Source: Flavobacteriaceae bacterium
GTDB lineage: Bacteria > Bacteroidota > Bacteroidia > Flavobacteriales > Flavobacteriaceae
Reading direction: 5' to 3'
DNA length: 8,095 nucleotides
Assembly (NCBI GenBank): GCA_023145595.1
Contig: JAGLDM010000172.1
Span: 1-8,095, forward strand
Part shown: positions 1 to 4,756 of the stretch, piece by piece
Layout: each line of letters starts with the position of its first letter
Numbering within the stretch: position 1 is the stretch's first letter
Notes under the pieces: model-generated
Database searches by the model: none
Seen by the model: only the letters and a program-made list of their open reading frames with translations
Told to the model about the DNA's origin: nothing
Made by a program: the position numbers and the translations under genes

Positions 1-116
1 AAACTCATTAAACCTGGCATTTCTGCTTCGGCTAATTCAATTTCTTTCCGACCCCAATCTGCAAGATTGATATCTTTCACCTTATATTTAACGTATGTTG
101 ATGTTTCTGTGCTCAT
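1..116 (-). CDS. ahcY: S-adenosylhomocysteine hydrolase, N-terminal fragment
   Basis: Only the first 38 codons are in the window; the gene runs off the left edge. AhcY splits S-adenosylhomocysteine into adenosine and homocysteine in the cytoplasm and so keeps methyltransferases free of product inhibition. The visible N-terminus begins [20 protein letters not shown] and continues with a [17 protein letters not shown] stretch, the conserved opening of the AhcY family (known pattern: V-x-D-L-A-x-WGRKEI-x-A-E-x-EMPGLM). The start is the ATG read from 114-116. A good Bacteroidota promoter lies just upstream (137-167), giving a short leader of about 15 bases, so this gene probably starts its own transcript. 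It is divergent to the phosphopantetheinyl transferase at 189. The family call is confident; completeness cannot be judged. Confidence 0.93.
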   Translation of the reverse strand, partial: MSTETSTYVKYKVKDINLADWGRKEIELAEAEMPGLMS

Positions 117-131
117 AATTGTATATTTTTG
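104..131 (+). promoter_or_regulatory. candidate promoter for the phosphopantetheinyl transferase
   Basis: TATTTTTG at 124-131 fits the -7 consensus TAnnTTTG. Upstream there is only TTTC (104-107), at a 16-base spacing, so the -33 element is imperfect. The implied start near 137 would give a leader of about 50 bases. The box lies almost on the start site of the opposing ahcY promoter, so the two would compete. Weak evidence. Confidence 0.25.
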
Positions 132-136
132 AGGTG

Positions 137-167
137 CAAAATTACGAATTAAAGTACGAAATACAAA
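137..167 (-). promoter_or_regulatory. ahcY promoter (Bacteroidota -33/-7 type)
   Basis: Read on the minus strand, TTTG (164-167) is followed by exactly 19 bases and then TAATTTTG (137-144). This is a full match to the Bacteroidota consensus TTTG-N17-19-TAnnTTTG. Transcription should start about 5-7 bases past the -7 box, near 130-132, roughly 15 bases before the ahcY ATG. No operator-like dyad overlaps it. Confidence 0.75.
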
Positions 168-188
168 GTTAGACACCCGAAGTAAAAA

Positions 189-809
189 ATGCCTTTATTC
201 AAAACCATAAAACCCAACAAACACACCACAATTCTAGTTTGGAAAATTGATGAGTCTTTTGACGCTCTGTTTTCTGCTTTGGTTTTAAATGAGCGAAGTT
301 TACAACGAATTAACTCAATGAAGTCTGAATTACATCAACGCGGATTCTTAAGTGTACGTCATTTATTAAAAGAAGCGGGATATTCGGATGCTGATTTATT
401 TTATACTTCTGATGGAAAGCCACATTTAAAAGATGGAAAACGAATTTCTATTACGCACTCTTATAATTTTTCGGGAATTATTATTGGTGACAGTTCCGTT
501 GGAATTGATATTGAAAAAAATAGAGATAAGATCCTTCGCATTGCTTCAAAATTTGTAGATAATGAAAATGAATTTTTAGTCGAAGAAAAACTCATTGAAC
601 AATTAACCGTGATTTGGGGTGCGAAAGAAAGTCTCTATAAAATTCATCCTGATGGCGGTTTATTATTTAAACAACATTTACCTATTGAACCTTTTAAATT
701 GAGCGATGGTCAAACAAAAGGATGGATTAAAAAAGACAATTACTATGAGAATTACAACCTGTTCTTTGAGCAGATTGAAGGTTTTACTTTGGTGTATGCA
801 ATGAACTAA
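189..809 (+). CDS. 4'-phosphopantetheinyl transferase superfamily protein
   Basis: This 206-residue protein has the sequence marks of the Sfp/AcpS superfamily, which moves the 4'-phosphopantetheine arm of CoA onto a serine of acyl or peptidyl carrier proteins. The marks are GKPHL at 76-80, SITHS at 87-91, GIDIE at 105-109 (D107 and E109 would bind the metal) and WGAKESLYK at 143-151 (E147 and K151 catalytic). Its length and the separate GKP and THS motifs are of the Sfp-like, single-chain pseudo-dimer kind rather than the about 120-residue AcpS. The region before residue 70 is poorly conserved. The start is the first ATG after the ahcY divergence; no Shine-Dalgarno is seen, as is usual here. 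The carrier protein it serves is not in the window; fatty-acid ACP is plausible but is inference. It is followed by a palindromic repeat and then the GGGP synthase, whose function has no obvious link. Confidence 0.88.
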   Translation: MPLFKTIKPNKHTTILVWKIDESFDALFSALVLNERSLQRINSMKSELHQRGFLSVRHLLKEAGYSDADLFYTSDGKPHLKDGKRISITHSYNFSGIIIGDSSVGIDIEKNRDKILRIASKFVDNENEFLVEEKLIEQLTVIWGAKESLYKIHPDGGLLFKQHLPIEPFKLSDGQTKGWIKKDNYYENYNLFFEQIEGFTLVYAMN

Positions 810-814
810 TTCTC

Positions 815-910
815 GCGTCATTCTGAACTTGTTTCAGAATCGCATTCAATAATTGACAATAATTATGAGACCCTGAAATAATCTCGAAAGTTTTCGAGAC
901 AGGGCGACGA
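815..910. repeat. palindromic intergenic repeat element (MITE-like, no ORF)
   Basis: The gap between the transferase and the GGGP synthase is filled by a dyad-rich element. The left part is a perfect 8-bp hairpin, ATTCTGAA (820-827) with TTCAGAAT (833-840) around a 5-base loop. The right part is an inner palindrome, TCTCGAAA (882-889) with TTTCGAGA (892-899), flanked by CCCTG (871-875) and CAGGG (900-904). The outer ends, CGTC (816-819) and GACG (906-909), are inverted. The wording CGTCATTCTGAACTTGTTTC is, from general knowledge, typical of short interspersed repeats scattered between genes in many Bacteroidota and other bacteria. Minus-strand reading gives a spurious 60-codon frame that contains the familiar repeat-derived peptide LKQVQNDA. 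It encodes no protein and is probably non-autonomous. The TTCAGAAT half and the CAGGG half have diverged from each other. Confidence 0.7.
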
Positions 911-924
911 AAACAATATAAAAC

Positions 925-1650
925 TTGAAAAACAACATCCTTCAACATATTATAAAATCCAAACAAAAAGGCGATAAATTATTGGCTATTTTGTTAGACC
1001 CAGACAAACTTTCTATCGCTCAAATTTCAAAAACTATCGCTCAAATAAATAAAAATAATATCGATTATATTTTTGTAGGAGGAAGTACTGTTGCTATTGG
1101 AATTACAGCAAACTTTATAAAAAAAATTAAAGAGATAACACAGATTCCAGTGGTCCTTTTCCCTGGAGATTTTTCACAACTCACCAACAATGCCGACGGA
1201 TTGCTATTCCTCTCTTTACTTTCTGGTAGAAACCCAGAATATTTAATTGAACAACAACTAAAATCGGTACCGTTTTTAAGAAAATCAGCATTAGAAATTA
1301 TTTCAACTGGATATATTTTAATTGATGGTGGAGTAGAGACTGCTGTCCAAAGAGTGAGTAACACCGCTCCTATCCCAATATCAAATATTGATGAAATAGT
1401 CGAAACTGCAATCGCGGGAGAATACATGGGGAAACAACTTATTTATTTAGAGGCAGGAAGTGGGGCTAAAATTCCGGTGAACGAATCAATCACCAAAAAA
1501 GTATCAGCAAATAGTACTATTCCAATCATTGTTGGTGGAGGTATTCGGACTAAAAAACAATTAGAAAACGCTTACAATTCGGGTGCTGATTTGGTAGTTA
1601 TCGGAACGGCATTTGAAGAAAACAACGAGATTTTAAACATATTACTATAA
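925..1650 (+). CDS. geranylgeranylglyceryl phosphate synthase (PcrB/GGGPS family)
   Basis: This 241-residue TIM-barrel prenyltransferase joins a long prenyl diphosphate to sn-glycerol-1-phosphate, the first step towards archaeal-type ether lipids. Visible family motifs are LLDPDK (23-28, Mg-binding Asp), VGGST (51-55), FPGDFSQLTNNADG (79-92), YLEAGSG (174-180, glycerol-phosphate binding), VGGGIRT (203-209) and GADLVVIGTAFEEN (220-233). From the literature, Bacteroidota members belong to the group II enzymes, several of which use geranylgeranyl diphosphate; the chain length here is not provable from sequence. The start is a TTG at 925. An in-frame TAA at 919-921 closes the frame upstream and the next in-frame ATG is at residue 168, so no ATG start is possible. 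The leader holds the palindromic repeat and shows no clear -7 box, so it may depend on readthrough from the transferase gene. No glycerol-1-phosphate dehydrogenase or second prenyltransferase is nearby. Confidence 0.92.
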   Translation: MKNNILQHIIKSKQKGDKLLAILLDPDKLSIAQISKTIAQINKNNIDYIFVGGSTVAIGITANFIKKIKEITQIPVVLFPGDFSQLTNNADGLLFLSLLSGRNPEYLIEQQLKSVPFLRKSALEIISTGYILIDGGVETAVQRVSNTAPIPISNIDEIVETAIAGEYMGKQLIYLEAGSGAKIPVNESITKKVSANSTIPIIVGGGIRTKKQLENAYNSGADLVVIGTAFEENNEILNILL

Positions 1651-1655
1651 TCTTC

Positions 1656-1680
1656 CTACAAGGTTTTATAAACCTTGTAG
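1656..1680. repeat. perfect 11-bp inverted repeat (hairpin) after the GGGP synthase
   Basis: CTACAAGGTTT (1656-1666) and AAACCTTGTAG (1670-1680) pair perfectly around a three-base loop, five bases after the GGGP synthase stop. On neither strand is the stem followed by a run of U, so it is not a standard intrinsic terminator. It could stabilise the upstream mRNA 3' end, weakly attenuate readthrough into the vitamin genes, or be a copy of a dispersed palindromic repeat (I recall similar ACCTTGTAG palindromes between flavobacterial genes, not verified). Confidence 0.6.
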
Positions 1681-1719
1681 AATAAATATAATTTAAATAA
1701 AAATTAAAATATTAAACCA

Positions 1720-1980
1720 ATGAATGTATCTATAGACGTCTCCATGTATCCGTTACATAAAGATTTTGAAGCCCCTATTATCGAATTTATAAAAATTTTA
1801 CGCAACTCTAAATTTCATACAGAAGAGAACGGCTTGAGCACTCAAATATTTGGCGAATATTTAGAGGTTATGGAATTTATTAACTCAAACATAAATGATG
1901 TTTTACTCAACGAAAAACACTGTATTTTTTTATTAAAAATTGTAACCGCCGACAGAAGTCATCATGATCCAACTTATTAA
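1720..1980 (+). CDS. small thiamine-binding-domain protein (MTH1187/YkoF-like)
   Basis: This 86-residue cytoplasmic protein without signal peptide or membrane segment resembles the thiamine-binding domain family (Pfam Thiamine_BP, formerly DUF77; MTH1187, YkoF). Supporting features are the opening beta strand with short polar residues (VSIDVSMYPL, 3-12), the central EENGLSTQIFGEY segment (36-48) followed by EVM and a helix, and a second beta strand, CIFLLKIVTADR (68-79). These fit the ferredoxin-like fold of about 90 residues known for the family. Such proteins bind thiamine or its phosphates, or related small molecules, as oligomers. Its last 17 bases overlap the start of the PnuC transporter, so the two are translationally coupled. 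That neighbour supports a role in sensing or buffering an imported vitamin. No TPP riboswitch motif is seen in the 69-base leader. The family assignment is moderately sure; ligand binding is inferred. Confidence 0.7.
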   Translation: MNVSIDVSMYPLHKDFEAPIIEFIKILRNSKFHTEENGLSTQIFGEYLEVMEFINSNINDVLLNEKHCIFLLKIVTADRSHHDPTY

Positions 1981-2596
1981 TAGCCTATTTGAACAATATC
2001 TAGAATATGAAACTCTTGATATTGCATTAGAAATTATTGCGGTCATTTTTGGTTTTTTATCCGCTTGGTATTCCAAGCAGAATAAAATATGGGTTTTCCC
2101 TACCGGAATTGTAAGCACCTTAATATTCGTTTATTTATTACTAAAATGGGGCTTGCTTGGTGATATGATGATTAATGCTTATTATTTTATAATGAGCATT
2201 TATGGCTGGTATATATGGACTCGAAAAGTTGATGCAACCCATGCTACCCCAATTTCAAGAATGACCCCTAAAGAAACAAATATTTCCATCGGTATATTTT
2301 TGGCTACTTTGGTTTTTGTGTATTTTGTTTATATTAGTTTTGATAAATGGACACATTGGGTAGCCTATATAGACACCTTAACAACAGCTATCTTTTTTGT
2401 TGGAATGTGGCTCATGGCACGACGGAAAATTGAAAATTGGATTTTTTGGATTGTCGGCGATTTAATCTCTGTTCCTTTGTATTTTTACAAAGGATTTACA
2501 TTCACCAGTTTACAATATTTAGGATTTACCTTTATCGCAATATTTGGCTATTTGGCATGGAAGAAAAACTTAAACAGCAAGAATCAAACATCGTAA
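1964..2596 (+). CDS. pnuC: PnuC-family vitamin transporter (nicotinamide riboside or thiamine)
   Basis: This 210-residue integral membrane protein has about seven hydrophobic segments (roughly 19-36, 44-62, 66-85, 107-125, 134-151, 157-175, 182-199), as in PnuC carriers, which move vitamins across the inner membrane by facilitated diffusion and rely on later phosphorylation to trap them. Family features are KIWVFPTGIVST (41-52), YYFIMSIYGWYIW (73-85) and ENWIFWIVGDLISVPLYFYKG (157-177), which gives W159-x2-W162-x3-D166 in the substrate-binding helix region. The start ATG lies inside the preceding gene (17-base overlap) and the following kinase starts 40 bases before this stop, so this is a tightly coupled unit. 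The kinase neighbour argues for nicotinamide riboside, the thiamine-binding neighbour for thiamine (a PnuT). The sequence alone does not settle this. Confidence 0.88.
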   Translation: MIQLINSLFEQYLEYETLDIALEIIAVIFGFLSAWYSKQNKIWVFPTGIVSTLIFVYLLLKWGLLGDMMINAYYFIMSIYGWYIWTRKVDATHATPISRMTPKETNISIGIFLATLVFVYFVYISFDKWTHWVAYIDTLTTAIFFVGMWLMARRKIENWIFWIVGDLISVPLYFYKGFTFTSLQYLGFTFIAIFGYLAWKKNLNSKNQTS

Positions 2597-3123
2597 AAGT
2601 GGTGTTGTTTGGCCCTGAATCTACAGGGAAAACAACATTGTCTCGGCAATTGGCTGCACACTATAATACTGTTTGGACTCCAGAATTTGCACGCGAATAT
2701 TTGCAGGACAAATGGAATGAAGAGCAAAAAATATGCGAAACGTCAGATATTATCCCCATTGCAATCGGACAAATGGAACTGGAAAATAAACTTGCTCAAA
2801 AAGCCAATAAAATATTAATTTGTGATACTGATTTGCTAGAAACAAAGGTGTATTCTGAAATTTATTATGATGGAATTGTAGATCCGCTTCTGAATAAATA
2901 CGCCCTTAAAAATAATTATGACCTATATTTCTTAACAAATATTGATATTCCTTGGAAAGCAGATGATTTAAGAGATAAGCCTAATGAACGAAAAGAAATG
3001 TTTTCCGTTTTTGAAACGGCTTTAAAAAAAGACAATCGCCCATACATCACTCTTTCAGGTGACAAAAAAACACGTTTAAAATTAGCCATAAAAACGATTG
3101 ACAAATTACTCGCGGAGAAATGA
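2557..3123 (+). CDS. NadR-type P-loop kinase (ribosylnicotinamide kinase homologue)
   Basis: This 188-residue soluble protein has a Walker A loop, GPESTGKTT (19-27), a second strand ending CDTD (89-92), the segment TPEFAREYL (41-49) and the signature DIPWKADDLRD (130-140), which closely matches the DIPW-x-x-D-G-L-R-D motif of the C-terminal kinase domain of NadR. In NadR this domain phosphorylates nicotinamide riboside to NMN. The adenylyltransferase and helix-turn-helix domains of full NadR are absent, so this is a stand-alone kinase. I chose ATG 2557, because the earlier in-frame ATG at 2437 would add 40 residues unlike the family and overlap pnuC by 160 bases. It overlaps the pnuC end by 40 bases and shares an ATGA with arfB. 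The likely job is to trap the vitamin brought in by the PnuC carrier. A thiamine-related substrate cannot be excluded. Confidence 0.85.
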   Translation: MEEKLKQQESNIVKVVLFGPESTGKTTLSRQLAAHYNTVWTPEFAREYLQDKWNEEQKICETSDIIPIAIGQMELENKLAQKANKILICDTDLLETKVYSEIYYDGIVDPLLNKYALKNNYDLYFLTNIDIPWKADDLRDKPNERKEMFSVFETALKKDNRPYITLSGDKKTRLKLAIKTIDKLLAEK

Positions 3124-3524
3124 ACACAGAAAAACTCATAAAAGAATTAACTTTTAAAGCAACGAGAAGTAGTGGTGCTGGCGGACAGCATGTAAACAAA
3201 GTATCCTCCAAAATTGTATTGTTTTTTGATGTTTTAAATTCTAATACCCTAATTGAAGATGAAAAAGAATTGCTTTTAAAAAGTTTAAAAACAAAACTCA
3301 CCAAAGAGAATGTGCTTATATTAAACTGTGATGAAAGTAGAAGTCAGCATAAAAACAAAGAGATTGCTATTGCTCGATTTCTAAAAGTTATTTCAGAAGG
3401 ATTAACCATCAAGAGACCTAGAAAAGCAACAAAGCCAAGCAGAGTTTCTATCAAAAAAAGATTGGAGAAAAAATCAAAACAGGCCTTAAAGAAAACGAAT
3501 CGTAAAAAACCTAGTATGGATTGA
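3120..3524 (+). CDS. arfB: alternative ribosome-rescue factor ArfB (YaeJ-type peptidyl-tRNA hydrolase)
   Basis: This 134-residue protein has the class I release-factor catalytic domain only. The RSSGAGGQHVNKVSSK segment (16-31) contains the GGQ motif (21-23) that hydrolyses the peptidyl-tRNA ester in the ribosomal peptidyl-transferase centre. ESRSQHKNKE (72-81) is a further family motif. The tail from about 98 to 131 is rich in Lys and Arg, and in ArfB such a tail enters the empty mRNA channel of ribosomes stalled on truncated messages. No codon-recognition domain is present, which separates it from RF1 and RF2, and the length matches ArfB (about 135-140). The start codon overlaps the kinase stop as ATGA, so it is translationally coupled to the vitamin genes. 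The combination is probably historical rather than functional. A bidirectional terminator follows about 145 bases downstream. Confidence 0.93.
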   Translation: MNTEKLIKELTFKATRSSGAGGQHVNKVSSKIVLFFDVLNSNTLIEDEKELLLKSLKTKLTKENVLILNCDESRSQHKNKEIAIARFLKVISEGLTIKRPRKATKPSRVSIKKRLEKKSKQALKKTNRKKPSMD

Positions 3525-3526
3525 AT

Positions 3527-3661
3527 TTAAGTTCCGATTCCAGAGAGTAAATAATTAATTGTTGGGTACGAAAACACGTTATACTTATGCTTACGTAAAA
3601 CTGGACTCGCTAGGACTGTAAGTTTAACTCTGTCCTGAATTAAAAGGGACTGTAAACTTTA
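3527..3661 (-). other. gene-free stretch with an open minus-strand frame and overlapping dyads
   Basis: Between arfB and the terminator there is no recognisable gene. On the minus strand a frame stays open from a stop at 3659-3661 to a stop at 3527-3529 (43 codons), without an ATG, and ends in a peptide reading FSYPTINYLLSGIGT. On the plus strand GGACTGTAA occurs twice (3613-3621 and 3647-3655), and AAGTTTA (3620-3626) is inverted as TAAACTT (3653-3659) with GTCC/GGAC inside. AGGAC (3612-3616) can instead pair with GTCCT (3632-3636). It may be a decayed gene remnant, a dispersed repeat or the structured 3' end of the arfB transcript. I cannot choose among these. Confidence 0.25.
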
Positions 3662-3668
3662 TTCAAAC

Positions 3669-3700
3669 AAAAAGAGCACCAATTGATGCTCTTTTTTTCT
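3669..3700. terminator. bidirectional intrinsic terminator between arfB and ssb
   Basis: AAAAAGAGCA (3669-3678) pairs with TGCTCTTTTT (3687-3696) around an 8-base loop. The plus strand continues with a T-rich run to 3698 and then CTTTT, and the minus strand gives a five-U run. It can therefore end both the arfB transcript (plus) and the ssb transcript (minus); it sits just past the ssb stop. Confidence 0.8.
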
Positions 3701-3718
3701 TTTGTAAACAATTTAGAA

Positions 3719-4054
3719 CTACTTCCCTCCAAGCATTAACAGTTCATTACAAACAACTTCGGTAACGTAACGTTTATTGCCTTCTTTGTCATCATACGAT
3801 CGAGAAGTTAATTTTCCATCAATAGCAACTTCACTCCCTTTCTCTAAATATTTTTCGATAATATCGGCAGTTTTGTTCCAAGCGACCACATTATGCCATT
3901 CTGTATTTTGCACCTTTTCGCCCTGTGCATTTTTGTAAGATTCATTTGTAGCAATCGAAAATTTTGCTAATTTTTTACCAGAATCTAAAGTGATGATTTC
4001 TGGATTTTTTCCTAGGTGTCCAATTAACTGAACTCTGTTTCTTAACGTATTCAT
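3719..4054 (-). CDS. ssb: short single-stranded DNA-binding protein (OB fold only)
   Basis: This 111-residue protein covers one OB fold of the SSB family, which coats single-stranded DNA in replication, repair and recombination. The hallmarks are RNRVQLIGHLGKNPEI (5-20), KLAKFSIATNES (28-39), TEWHNVVAWNKTADIIEKYLEKG (51-73) with the DNA-stacking Trp residues W53 and W59, and the closing strand RYVTEVVCNELLMLG (95-109). The usual disordered linker and acidic C-terminal tip (the protein-docking D-D-I/L-P-F type ending) are missing; the chain stops at GGK. I chose the ATG read from 4052-4054, because MNTLRNRVQLIG is the family start; an upstream ATG at 4093 adds 13 non-homologous residues. It is probably an accessory SSB paralogue beside a full-length one elsewhere. 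Upstream on the minus strand CATCTTTG (4105-4112) resembles a -7 box with one mismatch. Confidence 0.93.
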   Translation of the reverse strand: MNTLRNRVQLIGHLGKNPEIITLDSGKKLAKFSIATNESYKNAQGEKVQNTEWHNVVAWNKTADIIEKYLEKGSEVAIDGKLTSRSYDDKEGNKRYVTEVVCNELLMLGGK

Positions 4055-4154
4055 AAGATAAGTTTTAAATATTAATAAAAATTTGTTTGTCATTATTGAC
4101 TCTGCAAAGATGTGATAGTTTTAAAAACAGTATCGGTTGTTAAACGGTTACTTT

Positions 4155-4205
4155 CGGATGTAAATGATACAGTCGTTTACATTCGTATAAAATTTTGTAC
4201 TTTAG
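4155..4205 (+). promoter_or_regulatory. candidate promoter with overlapping inverted-repeat operator
   Basis: CGGATGTAAA (4155-4164) and TTTACATTCG (4176-4185) are inverted with one mismatch, 21 bases centre to centre (two helical turns), as expected for a dimeric regulator. The right arm contains TTTA (4176-4179), followed by 18 bases and TACTTTAG (4198-4205), a one-mismatch-each version of TTTG-N17-19-TAnnTTTG. A bound protein would sit on the -33 element, so repression is the simplest reading. The regulator is unknown. Confidence 0.45.
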
Positions 4206-4231
4206 CATCATAAATCCTTGCGAGGGATAGG

Positions 4232-4288
4232 GTTATATTATTATAAGATTTTTTTTAAGAATATTTTCAAGAGAAAAAATAATATAAC
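4232..4288 (+). other. long AT-rich hairpin in the Zn-ribbon leader
   Basis: GTTATATTATT (4232-4242) and AATAATATAAC (4278-4288) pair perfectly over 11 bp around a 35-base loop that itself contains runs of T and A able to pair further. It lies downstream of the candidate promoter and about 115 bases before the Zn-ribbon ATG, so it would be transcribed. There is no GC-rich stem followed by U, so it is not a terminator. AT-rich DNA yields such pairs by chance more often, hence the modest confidence. Confidence 0.4.
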
Positions 4289-4362
4289 AAATAAAACAAA
4301 TTTTTATTTCAGAAAAAAAAAGGAAGTCAACGAAACAAGCGAGATTACAAAAAACAACCTCT

Positions 4363-4401
4363 ATGATTTTAAACGGAGTAGAGTTGTATAAAAACTATTA
4401 A
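4363..4401 (+). CDS. possible 12-codon leader ORF before the Zn-ribbon gene
   Basis: An ATG at 4363 opens the peptide MILNGVELYKNY and stops with TAA at 4399-4401, three bases before the Zn-ribbon ATG and in the same frame. The frame is also open, without ATG, back to 4288. A bulged hairpin (ACAACCTCTA at about 4354-4363 with TAGAGTTGT at 4379-4387) covers its start. It could act in translational coupling or be chance; no homologue is recognised. Confidence 0.2.
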   Translation: MILNGVELYKNY

Positions 4402-4404
4402 TTT

Positions 4405-4755
4405 ATGGAAAAGCAAAAATGTCAGGAATGTGGAGAATCTTTTAGAGGAAGAGTAGATAAGAAATTTTGTTCAGATTATTGTCGAAATACTTTTAACAAT
4501 AAGGTAAATAAGGAGAGCAAAAACATGATTCGAAATGTGAATTATAGATTGCGAAGAAATTATAAAACCCTATGCGAATTAAATAAAACTGGGAAAACAA
4601 AAGTTACACGAGTTAAAATGATTAGCAGTAATTTCGATTTTAACGTATTCACTTCAATCTATACAACAAAGACAGGAAACACCTATTATTATGTATATGA
4701 TCAGGGTTATTTAGAGTTGGAAAACGACTATTACCTTTTAATAAAAAGAGATTGA
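4405..4755 (+). CDS. Zn-ribbon protein of unknown function
   Basis: This 116-residue protein starts MEKQKCQECGESFRGR and has a four-cysteine cluster, C6-x2-C9-x12-C22-x3-C26, which looks like a small treble-clef or zinc-ribbon metal site. The segment DKKFCSDYCRNTFNNK (18-33) is very like a widespread family of Bacteroidota hypothetical proteins that I recognise by pattern but cannot name functionally. The middle (40-75) is basic and helical in character (RNVNYRLRRNYKTL). The C-terminal part has TTKTGNTYYYVYDQGYLELENDYYLL (89-114), rich in aromatic residues, probably beta strands. The basic stretch plus the zinc site would suit nucleic-acid binding, but this is inference only. It stands alone, with a possible operator-controlled promoter and a leader of about 200 bases. 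Its stop lies one base from the stop of the convergent CBS gene, with no terminator between them. Confidence 0.8.
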   Translation: MEKQKCQECGESFRGRVDKKFCSDYCRNTFNNKVNKESKNMIRNVNYRLRRNYKTLCELNKTGKTKVTRVKMISSNFDFNVFTSIYTTKTGNTYYYVYDQGYLELENDYYLLIKRD

Positions 4756-4756
4756 T

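Larger units (their letters stand above)
4055..4404. other. 350-base intergenic region between ssb and the Zn-ribbon gene
   Basis: No protein of recognisable family is encoded here. The left part holds the presumed ssb leader and -7 box (4105-4112, minus). The middle holds a 10-bp inverted repeat over a candidate plus-strand promoter (4155-4205). The right 200 bases would form a long, AT-rich 5' leader for the Zn-ribbon gene, with a big hairpin (4232-4288), a run of nine A followed by GG (4313-4323), a bulged hairpin around 4354-4387 and a tiny in-frame ORF (4363-4401). A minus-strand start at 4093 could extend ssb slightly into this stretch but lacks homology. No tRNA or known riboswitch could be recognised. 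Confidence 0.6.

Noticed and set aside
784..966. 60-codon minus-strand open frame over the transferase-GGGPS gap
   Set aside because: It is the translation of the palindromic repeat (peptide LKQVQNDA is typical of such repeats) and overlaps two real genes.
1065..1427. 120-codon minus-strand open frame inside the GGGP synthase gene
   Set aside because: It is antisense to a gene with strong family motifs and has no recognisable domain of its own.
1681..1719. TPP or NAD-type riboswitch ahead of the vitamin genes
   Set aside because: The leader is too short and AT-only, with no thi-box or other conserved core.
2437..2556. N-terminal extension of the NadR-type kinase from an earlier ATG
   Set aside because: The 40 added residues are pnuC read out of frame and do not resemble kinase sequence; ATG 2557 sits at the family start.
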